Below the pieces are notes generated by a model. It ran no database searches and was not told where the DNA came from. It saw only the letters and a program-made list of their open reading frames with translations. Positions 1 to 8,671 of a stretch of DNA of 64,000 nt are shown here, piece after piece. The DNA lies in the NCBI RefSeq assembly GCF_963678195.1, contig NZ_OY782759.1:496001-560000 (forward strand), read 5' to 3'. A program made the position numbers and the translations under genes. Within the stretch, counting starts at the first letter, position 1. Every line of letters begins with the position of its first letter. The DNA is from an uncultured Hyphomonas sp. (lineage in GTDB: Bacteria > Pseudomonadota > Alphaproteobacteria > Caulobacterales > Hyphomonadaceae).

Positions 1-740
1 AGATAGACATGCTCCCAGCGGGTGAGGCGTTCGACTTCCTGCCCGTAGAGGCGGGCGAGGTAGAAATCGAGTTCCAGTCTGTGGGCGGGGCAGGCGGCAT
101 AGAGCGACTGGAGGCGGTTCTCCGCCCAGCCATAGCCCGGGTGGTCGTATTTCGTCTTGATCGTGCGGTCCCACAAGTTCGCCTCTTCCTGCAGGCGGAA
201 ATTTGCATGGTCGGCATAGGGGCAGGCCTCATAGGCCGCGCCTGAAATCGCCGGATGAATGCGGCCCGCTTCGGCCAGCCGGATCATATAGGGCAGGGCA
301 TATTTGAGCAGCGATGTGGTGGCGGCGTTGTAGCCGAAATAGTTCTTCTCGGTGCCGTCCGGCTGCTTCAGCACGCTCGGCTTCTGTTTCGTGTTCCAGG
401 CATAATCGTTCTGCGTGATCGCGGTCAGCGCCCGCGTGATGTCCCGCTCCAGCGTGTCCATGTCTGTGGCGGACCCCATGGCCGCGCTGGACAGGGTGGA
501 GGCGATGGCCTGCGCATCCGGCCGGTCCGGGCAGGTTTCGATGGCCCAGTCTGCCAGGTCCCGGATTGCCGCCGGATCCGTTTGCGCACCCTGACGGATG
601 GCCATTTCCATATCGTAGAGCGTCTGTTCGGCATCGGCCGGGCAGGCAGGGGCCGTTTCGGCAAGGGCGGATGCAGGCATGGCGGCTGTGAGGGCGGCGA
701 GGGCGAGGGGCGCGAATGCGCGGATCAGTCTTGTCTTCAT
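1..740 (-). CDS. exported hypothetical protein, 3' end outside window
   Basis: Reading the minus strand from the ATG at 738-740 gives an open frame of about 246 codons that runs off the left edge, so the C-terminus is missing. The N-terminus is a typical Sec signal peptide: MKTR, then a run of Ala/Leu, then a likely cut after ASALA near residue 27. The mature part has several cysteines (in CPADAEQ, ETCPDRPD, EACPYAD and AACPAHR contexts), suggesting a disulphide-bonded periplasmic protein. I do not recognise the family. The frame is favoured over overlapping frames by the signal peptide and unbroken GC-rich codon use. Confidence 0.6.
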   Translation of the reverse strand, partial: MKTRLIRAFAPLALAALTAAMPASALAETAPACPADAEQTLYDMEMAIRQGAQTDPAAIRDLADWAIETCPDRPDAQAIASTLSSAAMGSATDMDTLERDITRALTAITQNDYAWNTKQKPSVLKQPDGTEKNYFGYNAATTSLLKYALPYMIRLAEAGRIHPAISGAAYEACPYADHANFRLQEEANLWDRTIKTKYDHPGYGWAENRLQSLYAACPAHRLELDFYLARLYGQEVERLTRWEHVY

Positions 741-910
741 CGTGTCCCCGAAATGGTGTCCCCAAAATTTCCGGGACTTTGTGGCATGGATGGGGCGGTA
801 TGCGCACCTGCGCCGTGATTAACAGCCAGCGCAGTTCCATTAACCTTCTGTCGACACGATTGGTTCAAGTCTGGTGGCAGACACGGAACACACGGACGGG
901 AGATCCGCCC

Positions 911-1717
911 ATGGCCTTTGACGCAGCGCTTGCCGCCGCCCCGCAGACCGATACGAAGCCGACCAAATGGCAGCGCTTCAAGGTCGATCTGTGGCTGACA
1001 GACCTGAACCTCACCGAAATCGGCATCATGAAGCACACGCAGCATGAGGCCGAGTCCGACCAGTTCACCAAGGATATGGAGATTATCGGCCAGATCCGGG
1101 AAGACGGAAAACGCTCCGGCATCGTCGCCTACCGCAAGGAATTGTGGAAGGACGGCAAGGACATGAAGCGCCGCCTGGTGATCAAGCTGTTCTCGGAGAA
1201 CATGCATTGGCGCGGCACGATGGAACTGATGATGGGCCGCTCGCTGCAGCTGTCCATCGGGGCGCGGGGTGTGCCGGTATCGGCGTTCTCGCTGAACCTG
1301 TCGCGCTCGAAACAGCTGATCCAGCTGGAACGGTCGGCGCAGAAATGGCCGCTGTTTCCGGAGAAATTCTCCTTCTTCATCGAAACCTCGCGGGGCCCGC
1401 GCTTCTACCGGCTGCGTCGCAATGTGATCGGCATTGGCGCGGATTACACGCTGTATGACGACAAGAACCGCAAGATCGGTTCGCTGGACCACCGGATCAT
1501 CAATCTGGGCGGCAGCTGGATCGTGAAGCTCGATGCCTCGCACTCCTATGCGGCGCTGGAATCGGTGCTGCAGATGTTCTGCACCATGCTGCGCTTCAAC
1601 GGGGCAGTGCGCCGGCATGTTTCGCATGAGGTTGAGATGGTCAATCGCGGCCGCGCGGTGCGCGAACTGGATCATCAGGAGTCGGATCTTTACCTCAATC
1701 CACGGCGCCGGCGCTGA
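911..1717 (+). CDS. conserved hypothetical protein, possible LURP-one/Tubby-like fold
   Basis: A 268-residue cytoplasmic protein with no signal peptide or membrane segment. The start is taken at MAFDAALAAAP rather than an ATG 195 bases upstream, because the upstream codons overlap the promoter side of the divergent gene. Residues ~165-215 (FFIETSRGPRFYRLRRN, then DYTLYDDKNRKIGSLDHRI) alternate beta strands in a way reminiscent of the LURP-one-related/Tubby C-terminal barrel. That is a fold impression, not an identification. It is divergent from the exported protein on the left and ends 3 bases before the YjbR gene on the other strand. Confidence 0.6.
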   Translation: MAFDAALAAAPQTDTKPTKWQRFKVDLWLTDLNLTEIGIMKHTQHEAESDQFTKDMEIIGQIREDGKRSGIVAYRKELWKDGKDMKRRLVIKLFSENMHWRGTMELMMGRSLQLSIGARGVPVSAFSLNLSRSKQLIQLERSAQKWPLFPEKFSFFIETSRGPRFYRLRRNVIGIGADYTLYDDKNRKIGSLDHRIINLGGSWIVKLDASHSYAALESVLQMFCTMLRFNGAVRRHVSHEVEMVNRGRAVRELDHQESDLYLNPRRRR

Positions 1718-1720
1718 CGC

Positions 1721-2089
1721 CTATTTGCCGTCCTTGAGGAAGCCCAGCTCGCGCTGAAGCTTTTTTGTCAGCCCTGCCGCCACCAACCGGTAAGAGCCTT
1801 CGAGATAGGCTTTCAGATCATCGTCGGAGAGCGTGTCCGCGCTGTAGCGCTGGATCCATTTCATCCCGCGTGAGGCAAGGTGCGGTGCGCCCCGGCAGCC
1901 GGGCTGTTCCTTCAATATATCGAAGCTCATCTCCGAGACCTTGAACGAGCAGACCATGTCGCCGCCTTCCTCGCGGCCGATGGCGAACACTTTGCCGCCG
2001 ATCTTCCACACCGTTGCCTCGCCCCACTGGATGACGCTGGTCGTGTGCGGAAGACCGCCGCAGAATGTGTTGTAGGCTTTGAGTTTCAT
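1721..2089 (-). CDS. MmcQ/YjbR family protein
   Basis: A 122-residue protein of the YjbR (MmcQ-like, CyaY-fold) family. Family hallmarks are an N-terminal TSVIQWGEATVWKIGGKVFA stretch (residues ~17-36), a central CSFKVS strand near residue 47, and the C-terminal half with RGMKWIQRYSADTLSDDDL followed by a helix ending in KKLQREL. These are small double-wing DNA-binding-like proteins of uncertain physiological role, often annotated as DNA-binding. Length matches the family. It lies tail to tail with the preceding plus-strand gene, with only 3 bases between the stop codons. Confidence 0.8.
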   Translation of the reverse strand: MKLKAYNTFCGGLPHTTSVIQWGEATVWKIGGKVFAIGREEGGDMVCSFKVSEMSFDILKEQPGCRGAPHLASRGMKWIQRYSADTLSDDDLKAYLEGSYRLVAAGLTKKLQRELGFLKDGK

Positions 2090-2137
2090 GACGCCCCCTT
2101 CACCCGCACTCTAGCCGGGGAAGGGGGCGCCGGAAAG

Positions 2138-2896
2138 TCAGCCTTCGTAGGCGTCGTTCAGGCCCTTGAAGATCTGGTCGAAATTGCCGCTGGCTTCGGC
2201 GGCGCGCAGCATTTTCGCGCGCTGGACGCAGACTTCGGCGGGCGTGTCTTCGATGCCGAAGCTTTCCATCGTCTCGGCGGTGAAGTCTGCCAGCGGCATA
2301 TAGCTTTCGCGCGTTTCCTGGCCGGGGGTGATGCCCGTCTGCACGCCCGGCGGGGCCAGTTCGATGACTTCCACGTTGGTGTCGCGCAGCTGATAGCGCA
2401 GCGATTGCGTCCAGGCATGCAGCGCGGCCTTGGAAGCGCTATAGGCGGGGGCGTGGGCGAGTGGCACATAGGCGAGGCCGGAGGTGACATTGACCACGCG
2501 CGCCACAGGCTGGGCACGCAGATGGGGGAGGAGGGCCGCGGTCAGCCGGATCGGGCCGAGGATATTGGTCGTGACGGTCGCTTCGGTGACAGTGAGGTCC
2601 ACCGGGTCCGCCAGCAGGTCCTCTTTCACCATGATGCCGGCATTGTTGAACAGCACGTTCAGGGCCGGAAAGTCCGCAATCAGGGCCTTGGCGAAGCGGG
2701 AAATGTCTGCCGCGTCGCTGACATCCAGCGTGCGGGCATGCATGCCGTCCCGGCCTTCGATCGTTTCTTCAAGGCTACTGGCGGTGCGCCCTGCGACGAT
2801 GACCGTATTGCCGAGCGCGTGGAATTCGCGGGCCAGCGCCCGGCCGATGCCGGAACCGCCGCCCGTGATGAGGATTGTGTTGCCTGTGGTTTTCAT
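2138..2896 (-). CDS. short-chain dehydrogenase (DltE-like SDR)
   Basis: A 252-residue classical SDR. It has the Rossmann cofactor motif TGGGSGIG (residues 11-18), NNAG at 84-87, catalytic Ser139, Tyr152 and Lys156 in the YSASK motif, and the following amphipathic helix. The sequence is most like the COG3967 DltE group of predicted oxidoreductases, and substrate is unknown. The start at 2896 is chosen over an upstream ATG at 2995 because it has AAGGAGAG at good spacing and begins just before the Rossmann strand. The upstream extension would be a non-conserved 33 residues. Confidence 0.85.
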   Translation of the reverse strand: MKTTGNTILITGGGSGIGRALAREFHALGNTVIVAGRTASSLEETIEGRDGMHARTLDVSDAADISRFAKALIADFPALNVLFNNAGIMVKEDLLADPVDLTVTEATVTTNILGPIRLTAALLPHLRAQPVARVVNVTSGLAYVPLAHAPAYSASKAALHAWTQSLRYQLRDTNVEVIELAPPGVQTGITPGQETRESYMPLADFTAETMESFGIEDTPAEVCVQRAKMLRAAEASGNFDQIFKGLNDAYEG

Positions 2897-3021
2897 GATG
2901 TCTCTCCTTGCGGGCGGGCCGGCTGCCCAACTGTTCAGGAGATAGGGCCGAATCGGCACATTGGAAGTAGCGGCCATGCAGTGCATGGCGCACAAGAAAT
3001 CCGCTTACGGAAGACTTTCTG

Positions 3022-3504
3022 CTAAAGCGCCTTTTCCAGGAACAGGGCGTGGCCCTTTTCAGGGTCCAGCTCATAGGCGCGGTAGCCGGCGGCTTCGTAA
3101 ACGCCCTTGGCGCGCGTGTTTCCGGACAGGACTTCGAGCGTGAGCTTGCAGCAGCCGCGGCGGCGCGCTTCGGCTTCGGCCGCGTCCAGCAGCAGCTTCC
3201 CGATACCCTTGCCGCGATGGTCCGGATGCACGGCAATGTCGTGCACGTTCAGCAGCGGCTTGCAGGCAAAGGTCGAGAAGCCTTCGAACGCGTTCAGCAA
3301 CCCGGCCGGCGCACCGTCGTCAAAGGCGAGGAAGGAGACTGCGGTGGGCCGCGCCGCCAGTTCTGCGGCAAGGTGTTCCTGCGTGTGCGCGCTCAGCGGC
3401 TTGCCCCCGCCCATCGGGTCGCGCGCATAGACGTCCAGCAGGCCGGTCAGCGCGGCGGCATCTGAGGGATCGGCATAATCGGCCTGGCGGATGGTCAGGG
3501 TCAT
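3022..3504 (-). CDS. GNAT family N-acetyltransferase
   Basis: A 160-residue single-domain GNAT acetyltransferase. The acetyl-CoA pyrophosphate-binding loop is HRGKGIG (residues 96-102), preceded by the beta4 strand VHDIAVHPD. The later LEVLSGNTRAKGVYEAAGY motif is the usual beta5/alpha4 region of the fold. The acceptor substrate cannot be told from sequence. It starts 5 bases downstream of the stop of the ArsC-like gene on the same strand, so the two are probably co-transcribed. Confidence 0.85.
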   Translation of the reverse strand: MTLTIRQADYADPSDAAALTGLLDVYARDPMGGGKPLSAHTQEHLAAELAARPTAVSFLAFDDGAPAGLLNAFEGFSTFACKPLLNVHDIAVHPDHRGKGIGKLLLDAAEAEARRRGCCKLTLEVLSGNTRAKGVYEAAGYRAYELDPEKGHALFLEKAL

Positions 3505-3509
3505 GCCGG

Positions 3510-3863
3510 TCAGCCGATCAGGGCGCTTTGCACGTCCTTGCCCCAGCCGACATGGACATCGCTGCCGGCTTCGATAACCGGGCGTTTGATCAGGGTCGGA
3601 TGCTTCGCCAGCAGGGCCTTTTCGCCATGGGTGCCGGCCTTTGCCTTTTCGGCATTGGTCAGCTTGCGCCAGGTGGCAGAGCTCTTGTTCACCAGCTTGT
3701 CGGGCACCGCCTTCAGCCAGACCGGCAGCTTCGCGGCAAGGTCTGCCTCGTCGCGGATGTCGACAAATTTTACCTTGCTGCCGGCGGATTCAAGTTCACG
3801 TTTTGCTTTGCGGCAGGTGTCGCAATTCTTGAGTCCATAGAGGACGACCGCCGGCTCGGGCAT
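3510..3863 (-). CDS. ArsC/Spx family protein (YffB-like)
   Basis: A 117-residue thioredoxin-fold protein of the ArsC/Spx/YffB family. It has LYGLKNCDTCRKA near the N-terminus with cysteines 14 and 17, and the conserved IKRPVIE segment near residue 94. The CxxC plus overall length points to the YffB-like branch rather than a true arsenate reductase, and no arsenic genes are nearby. The start at MPEPAVV is chosen because the thioredoxin strand begins immediately after it and a GGAG precedes it. A longer in-frame extension to 4031 has no family support. First gene of a probable two-gene unit with the GNAT gene. Confidence 0.8.
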   Translation of the reverse strand: MPEPAVVLYGLKNCDTCRKAKRELESAGSKVKFVDIRDEADLAAKLPVWLKAVPDKLVNKSSATWRKLTNAEKAKAGTHGEKALLAKHPTLIKRPVIEAGSDVHVGWGKDVQSALIG

Positions 3864-3966
3864 GCTCTGTCTCCGATTTGAAAGAGGCGAGTCCCTATCC
3901 CCAAAGGGACGCCTGCACAAGTTGCCAACCGCGCTGCAGTGCAACACGTCGCAGGGTTTTTTCCGA

Positions 3967-4725
3967 TCAGCGCGGGTTCCGTGCAGGGGGGCGCACGATG
4001 GCGACGATCGGGCCCATATCCGTGCCACCATCGTTGCGGTTCAGGGCGGGTGCGTAGAGGCGCGAAACGGTCCCGTCGAGATAGAGCGCGTCTGCGGCGC
4101 CAAGCTGGTCGCGGAAGAGGCGCGCGAACGTGTCGAAGTTCACCGGCGCATCGCTGATCGCGAACCAGAGCGTGTCGCCATCCGCGCTGAGGCCGACTCC
4201 GTTGCGGCGCTTACGGCTGGTGCCGTCCGGATTGAACGCCGGGTGCAGCGCGCCATCGATCACCAGCATCGGGCCGGACTGGGTGGCATAGCGCGCGTCT
4301 GGCGCCAGGGCCTCATAGGCCAGCGTCTCGGTGACATGGGCGGCGCCGCCACCGTCCACCCAGAACACGCCGTTGGGCAACATGCCGAAATTGCCGGGCC
4401 CGGCGCGCGTCACCAGGCCAGCCTGTTGGTCGCCATTCTCGATATAGAGCCCGACCGGCCGGCGGTCGTCATGATACATGCCGGCATTCATGGCGAAGAC
4501 CAGCTCGCCGCCATCGGCCGCAACCGTTTCGGCCAGCCGGTTGAAATCGGCAAAAGGCGCGCCGTCGGGATGCGTGCGGAACAGGGCAAGTCCCGGATCG
4601 TCCGCCGCGAACCGGCAGACCGTGAAGGGCTGGTCCTCAAACCGGATCGCCTCGCACGCCTGCGCCGTCTCCTCCCGGCAGGCAGGCAACATGAGCAGCA
4701 GGAGAAGGATCGGCCAGGTGCGCAT
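3967..4725 (-). CDS. phosphodiester glycosidase (NAGPA-domain) lipoprotein
   Basis: A 252-residue exported protein with a lipoprotein signal (hydrophobic run ending LMLPAC, Cys16). The body matches the NAGPA-type phosphodiester glycosidase domain. Typical motifs are FAMNAGMYHDDRRPVGLYIE, NGVFWVDGG, ATQSGPMLVIDG, RNGVGLSADG and DALYLDGTVSRLY. Family members cleave sugars from phosphodiesters, but the natural substrate here is unknown. It is divergent from the PadR gene, and the PadR operator cluster lies in the shared 136-base upstream region, so co-regulation is possible. Confidence 0.8.
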   Translation of the reverse strand: MRTWPILLLLLMLPACREETAQACEAIRFEDQPFTVCRFAADDPGLALFRTHPDGAPFADFNRLAETVAADGGELVFAMNAGMYHDDRRPVGLYIENGDQQAGLVTRAGPGNFGMLPNGVFWVDGGGAAHVTETLAYEALAPDARYATQSGPMLVIDGALHPAFNPDGTSRKRRNGVGLSADGDTLWFAISDAPVNFDTFARLFRDQLGAADALYLDGTVSRLYAPALNRNDGGTDMGPIVAIVRPPARNPR

Positions 4726-4786
4726 GGCCGCAACCTATCGATCCTCCTGCCGGCCTTCCAGAGCTTGCGGTCAGCTGTGCGACATC

Positions 4787-4875
4787 TTTTCGATATATCG
4801 ATACTTGTCATTTCGATATATCTAAACTATATGGAATTCAGATATATCGAAAGGACAGAAAATGAGATATCGAAA
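4787..4875. promoter_or_regulatory. multi-copy operator for the PadR regulator
   Basis: Four copies of a TTTCGATATATC-type site lie in 89 bases. TCGATATATCGA is a perfect palindrome at 4790-4801. TTTCGATATATCT (4811-4823) faces AGATATATCGAAA (4840-4852) as an exact 13-base inverted repeat. A partial AGATATCGAAA lies at 4865-4875 over the regulator's first codons. The position between the divergent NAGPA lipoprotein and PadR genes suggests autoregulation and perhaps control of both. Binding is inferred. Confidence 0.65.
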
Positions 4876-5539
4876 CAGACATTCAGAACGCGGTGCCGGC
4901 AGGTATTTTTTCGCCGATCAGGGCGAAGTCTGCCTTGGTGACTGCATGGACTGGGAAGGTAGAGGTATGCGCCAGGGAAGAGGCGGACGTGGCCGCGGTC
5001 AGGGCGGTGGCCCCGGAAGAGGCCAGGGCAGAGGACAGGGACGAGGACAAGGTAGGGGACGGGGCTATGGCCGCCGCCGTCCGCTGGATCATGGCGATCT
5101 GCGTCTCCTCATCCTGAAACTGATCTCGGAAGAACCACGCCACGGCTATGAGCTTATCCGAGAGATCGAAGCCCGCACGGGCGGCGCCTATGTGCCGAGC
5201 CCCGGCGTGATCTATCCGGCCCTGGAAGCGCTGCTGGATCTCGGCTGGGCCGAGGCCGAGGCAGACGGGGCGCGCCGGTCCTTCAGGCTGAGCGGTGAAG
5301 GCAAAGCAGAGCTGGAGGCCGAGGCGGAAACGCTGGCGCGGATCGAACTGAGACTGGCTGACCTGTTGGACAGCGACCGGCCGGAAGACCCGCAGGATGT
5401 GCGCGGCGCGATGTGGCGGCTGCGCCATGCGGTGCGGGAAGCCGTTCGTACGGATCCGGACGATGCGGACCGGCGCAAGGCGGTCGCCGACATCCTGACC
5501 GAAGCGCAGGAACGCATCAGCAAGCTGAGCGACGACTGA
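4862..5539 (+). CDS. PadR family transcriptional regulator with Arg/Gly/Gln-rich N-terminus
   Basis: A 225-residue protein. Residues ~76-150 form the PadR winged helix, including the conserved HGYELIREIE (94-103) and SPGVIYPALEALLDLG (113-128) segments. The C-terminal part is a helical dimerisation/effector region ending in EAQERISKLSDD. The N-terminal ~70 residues are unusual: a cysteine pair (CLGDC, 24-28) and a low-complexity RGQGRGQ-type repeat (~38-72). Some PadR relatives such as E. coli YqjI carry metal-binding N-terminal extensions, so a sensory role is possible but unproven. The start at 4862 has AAAGGAC 5 bases upstream. ATGs at 4946 or 4967 are alternatives. Confidence 0.8.
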   Translation: MRYRNRHSERGAGRYFFADQGEVCLGDCMDWEGRGMRQGRGGRGRGQGGGPGRGQGRGQGRGQGRGRGYGRRRPLDHGDLRLLILKLISEEPRHGYELIREIEARTGGAYVPSPGVIYPALEALLDLGWAEAEADGARRSFRLSGEGKAELEAEAETLARIELRLADLLDSDRPEDPQDVRGAMWRLRHAVREAVRTDPDDADRRKAVADILTEAQERISKLSDD

Positions 5540-5567
5540 TCAGGCATAGCGCCGGATGATAATGGGG

Positions 5568-5595
5568 AAGGGAGGCGCAGGCCTCCCTTTCTTTT
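5568..5595 (+). terminator. rho-independent terminator after padR-type gene
   Basis: Hairpin with stem AAGGGAGGC / GCCTCCCTTT and loop GCAG, followed by CTTTT. It sits 28 bases after the PadR stop codon. Confidence 0.8.
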
Positions 5596-5689
5596 GCGCT
5601 GTGGCAGGGTCGAGGCCCCCGGCGGTTTGGGTTAGGCTGCAGGCAATGTCCCGCCTTTCCGGATGGGGCTTTACCACAAGGAGGCCGCC

Positions 5690-5869
5690 ATGGCCGAGAA
5701 GTTCGAACGCCACCGCCAGGCCTGGACCACGGACGAGATCCAGAAACTGCACCTGCTGGCGACCAAGGGCATGAGCCTGAAGGCGATCAGCAAGGCCATG
5801 ACGCGCAGCGAGGAATCGATCCAGAAGCGCGCCAAGATCGACAAGCTCAAGATCTCAAAGATGCGCTAG
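5690..5869 (+). CDS. small helix-turn-helix-like protein
   Basis: A 59-residue basic protein. The start is set by a perfect AAGGAGG seven bases upstream of ATG 5690. The central stretch WTTDEIQKLHLLATKG, then SLKAISKAMTRSEESIQKRA, reads as a tri-helical Myb/SANT- or sigma-like HTH, followed by a lysine-rich tail. Function is unknown, and DNA or RNA binding is plausible from the charge and the predicted helices. It is monocistronic, convergent with rlmN, whose stop codon is 8 bases away. Confidence 0.7.
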   Translation: MAEKFERHRQAWTTDEIQKLHLLATKGMSLKAISKAMTRSEESIQKRAKIDKLKISKMR

Positions 5870-5877
5870 GCGCGTCC

Positions 5878-7074
5878 TTACTCGGCCGCCGGGCCTTCGG
5901 CCTGACCGGTTTCGGCGGCCAGGGCCTCGCGGCGCTTCTCTGCCGCGGATTTTTTGACGCTTTCAGAACGTAGCTGGCCGCAGGCAGCGAAGATATCGCG
6001 GCCGCGCGGCGTACGGATGGGGCTCGCATAACCGGCCCGGTTCAGCACTTCGGCAAATTCTTCGATCGTTTCCCAGTCGGAGCATTCATACGGGCTGCCC
6101 GGCCACGGGTTGAACGGGATCAGGTTGATCTTAGCCGGCACACCTTTCAGCAGGCTGACAAGGTCTCGTGCTTCGGCCAGCGTGTCGTTGACGCCTTTCA
6201 GCATGACATATTCAAACGTTACGCGTTTGGAATTGCCAAGGTCCGGATAGGCGCGGATCGCGTCGAACAGGGTCTGCAGATCGTATTTCCGGTTGATCGG
6301 CACGATCTCGTTGCGCAAATCGTTGTTCGTGGCGTGCAGTGAGATGGCCAGCGCCGCATTGGTGCGCGCGCCCAGTTCCGGAATCTTCGGCGCAACGCCT
6401 GCGGTCGAGACCGTGATGCGGCGGCGGCCGATGGCAATGCCATCCCCGTCAGAGATCGTGTCGATCGCCTCGGCGACATTATCCAGATTATAGAGCGGCT
6501 CGCCCATGCCCATGAAAACGATATTGGTCAGACGGCGGTTCTCGGTCGAGGTCGGCCATTCGCCCAGTTCGTCCCGCGCAATCAGCACCTGCGCGACGAT
6601 TTCCTGTGCCGTCAGGTTGCGGACAAGTTTCTGCGTGCCGGTATGGCAGAAGGTGCAGTTCAGCGTACAGCCGACCTGGCTGGAGACACACAGCGCGCCC
6701 GCCTTGCCGACATCCGGAATAAAGACGCTTTCGCCTTCGATGCCGGGGCCGAACCGGGTCAGCCATTTTTGCGTGCCGTCGCGCGACACCTGATGGTCGG
6801 CAATTTCTGGACGGCTGAGGATGAACCGCTCGGCCAGCTGCGCGCGCAGCTCCTTGGCAACATCGGTCATGTCGGCAAAGTCCTGCGTGCCGAAATGATG
6901 GATCCAGCGGCGCAGCTGTTTGGCGCGCATGCCGGATTTCTTCGGCTCAACGCCCATCGCCTCCATCTCTGCCTTCAGCGCAGGCAGGCTCAGCCCGGCC
7001 AGAGACGGGGGCGGCGAGGCCAGAGCGGCAGGCGCCGCGTCAGGGCGGCGGGAGAGGTCAAGTTCGATTTTCAT
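5878..7074 (-). CDS. rlmN: 23S rRNA (adenine-2503-C2)-methyltransferase RlmN
   Basis: A 398-residue radical-SAM methyltransferase that methylates A2503 of 23S rRNA and A37 of some tRNAs. The iron-sulphur cluster motif CxxxCxxC is at Cys136/140/143 in CTLNCTFC. The methyl-carrying cysteine is Cys365 in FAACGQL. SAM-binding GMGEPLYN and the STAGVAP segment are also present. Residues 1-80 form the N-terminal accessory domain. The C-terminal ~30 residues are an Ala/Glu-rich tail beyond the usual family end. Transcribed alone, divergent from the OmpA-like lipoprotein. Confidence 0.95.
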   Translation of the reverse strand: MKIELDLSRRPDAAPAALASPPPSLAGLSLPALKAEMEAMGVEPKKSGMRAKQLRRWIHHFGTQDFADMTDVAKELRAQLAERFILSRPEIADHQVSRDGTQKWLTRFGPGIEGESVFIPDVGKAGALCVSSQVGCTLNCTFCHTGTQKLVRNLTAQEIVAQVLIARDELGEWPTSTENRRLTNIVFMGMGEPLYNLDNVAEAIDTISDGDGIAIGRRRITVSTAGVAPKIPELGARTNAALAISLHATNNDLRNEIVPINRKYDLQTLFDAIRAYPDLGNSKRVTFEYVMLKGVNDTLAEARDLVSLLKGVPAKINLIPFNPWPGSPYECSDWETIEEFAEVLNRAGYASPIRTPRGRDIFAACGQLRSESVKKSAAEKRREALAAETGQAEGPAAE

Positions 7075-7246
7075 TTCGCGGGGCCTATATCACGGTTGGG
7101 TGACAGGCGGAAACCACCAGCGCACTTATGGTTCACAAGGCGTTCATTTTCGCGCCCTCAAAAAGCCATGAGTGGAACATATGTCTCGGCGGCGCGTTAT
7201 TACGCGTCCCGATAAGTGGGCTGATCCTTATATGGAGCTGATAATT

Positions 7247-7885
7247 ATGAAACGTCTCGCCATTGCTGTCTGTGCTGTCTCAATGCTTACCGCCTGCGCG
7301 GAAGGCCCCAGCCGTAACGTCTGGACCGGTGCTGCCGCCGGTGCAATTCTCGGAGCCGGAGCCGGTACGCTCGCCGGCGGCGACGACGGCCGCAACGCTG
7401 CAATCGGTGCAGCAGTGGGCGCTATCGCCGGTGCTGCCGTCGGTGATTATATGGACAAGCAGGAACGCGCCCTGCGCGAACAGACAGCCGGTACCGGTAT
7501 CGGTGTTCAGCGCCAGGGCGACCAGATCGCGCTGACCATGCCGTCAAACATCACGTTCGATGTCGATAGCTCGGCCATCAAACCCGGCTTCTATACGACG
7601 CTGAACGACGTCGCCACGACGCTGGTGGACTACCCGTCGACCGCTGTGGACGTCATCGGCCACGCCTCGTCCGATGGCCCGGATGACTACAACATGCAAC
7701 TGTCGCAGCGCCGTGCCGTCTCGGTTGAGAACTACCTGGTCAATCAGGGCGTCGCCTCTGTCCGCATGCGCGCCATCGGCATGGGTGAAACCCAGCCGAT
7801 CGCCGACAATTCGACCGCTGCCGGCCGCGCTGCCAACCGCCGCGTGGAAATCATCCTGACCCCGGTGACGCAGGACAGCTACTAA
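7247..7885 (+). CDS. OmpA-family lipoprotein with glycine-zipper segment
   Basis: A 212-residue lipoprotein. The signal peptide ends in the lipobox LTAC (Cys17). Residues ~26-70 form a glycine zipper rich in GAAAGAILGAGAG-type repeats, and residues ~100-205 form an OmpA-like peptidoglycan-binding domain with TFDVDSSAIKPGF, VIGHASSDGP and AANRRVEI. This is the YiaD/Pal-like architecture, anchoring envelope to peptidoglycan. The start at 7247 precedes the signal peptide. An in-frame ATG at 7172 would put charged residues ahead of it. A strong terminator follows. Confidence 0.85.
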   Translation: MKRLAIAVCAVSMLTACAEGPSRNVWTGAAAGAILGAGAGTLAGGDDGRNAAIGAAVGAIAGAAVGDYMDKQERALREQTAGTGIGVQRQGDQIALTMPSNITFDVDSSAIKPGFYTTLNDVATTLVDYPSTAVDVIGHASSDGPDDYNMQLSQRRAVSVENYLVNQGVASVRMRAIGMGETQPIADNSTAAGRAANRRVEIILTPVTQDSY

Positions 7886-7920
7886 GCTGCCTCGCCCGTC
7901 AAAGGGTGTCGGAAAACAAG

Positions 7921-7954
7921 GGCCAGCCGGTGTTCGCCGGCTGGCCTTTTTCTT
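7921..7954 (+). terminator. rho-independent terminator after OmpA-like lipoprotein gene
   Basis: Stem GGCCAGCCGG / CCGGCTGGCC around a TGTTCG loop, followed by TTTTTCTT. It lies 36 bases after the stop codon. Confidence 0.85.
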
Positions 7955-8040
7955 GGGCATATACTTTGGTGCCGGGCCGGTATTTGCACGACTTCTGTGT
8001 TCGGAAAGTCTATGGTCCGGGCAGGGAAGGGGGCGCAACG

Positions 8041-8667
8041 ATGAAAGAAGATGCGCCGATGCAGCGTGCACGAGGAAGCTTCGGCAAGCCCGGCCCATAT
8101 CGGGGCGTCTTTTCCGAAGGCGTCCGGGGCTTTTCCTGGCTGTTCCTGAAAGCGGCCGGCTGGCATGTCGCGACAGACTGGCCGGGCGTCCCGAAGTCCG
8201 TCGTGATCGCGGCCCCGCACACATCGAATTTCGACGGCCTGCTGATGCTGGCCATCGCCGGCTGGTACCGGCAGAAGCTCAGCTGGATGGGCAAGGCGTC
8301 GCTGGTGTCGGGACCATTGGGCGGGCTGGTGCGCCGGGCCGGCTGCGTGCCGGTTGACCGGTCAAGATCGGCGGATGTGGTGTCCCTGATGCGGGAAGCA
8401 TTTGCGCAGGCAGACTCGCTGCACCTTGCCGTTTCACCGGAAGGCACACGCGATGCGAACGCAGACTGGAAAACCGGCTTCTGGCATATCGCCAAATCGG
8501 CCGATGTGCCGATGCTGATCGCGGTGCTGGATTTCGGGACGCAGGAAATGCGCTTCGAAGGGCCGATGACGCCCGGCGAGGACATCACTGCAGATCTTGC
8601 TGAAATCGTCTCGCACTATCGCGATGCCGAAGGCAAGCACCCGGAAAAATTCCTCCTGCCGGACTGA
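8041..8667 (+). CDS. 1-acyl-glycerol-3-phosphate acyltransferase family protein (PlsC-like)
   Basis: A 208-residue acyltransferase. The catalytic HX4D is HTSNFD at residues 60-65, and the substrate-binding motif PEGTR is at 133-137. This short, soluble-looking version lacks clear membrane helices and resembles the group of small lysophospholipid acyltransferase-like proteins rather than canonical PlsC. The start at ATG 8041 is supported by AAGGGGG upstream. An in-frame ATG at 7906 would overlap the terminator of the previous gene. Convergent with the IalB-family gene, 4 bases apart. Confidence 0.85.
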   Translation: MKEDAPMQRARGSFGKPGPYRGVFSEGVRGFSWLFLKAAGWHVATDWPGVPKSVVIAAPHTSNFDGLLMLAIAGWYRQKLSWMGKASLVSGPLGGLVRRAGCVPVDRSRSADVVSLMREAFAQADSLHLAVSPEGTRDANADWKTGFWHIAKSADVPMLIAVLDFGTQEMRFEGPMTPGEDITADLAEIVSHYRDAEGKHPEKFLLPD

Positions 8668-8671
8668 AGCA

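Noticed and set aside
1880-3025. 381-codon plus-strand frame over YjbR and SDR genes
   Set aside because: Both minus-strand proteins have clear family motifs. The plus-strand product has none.
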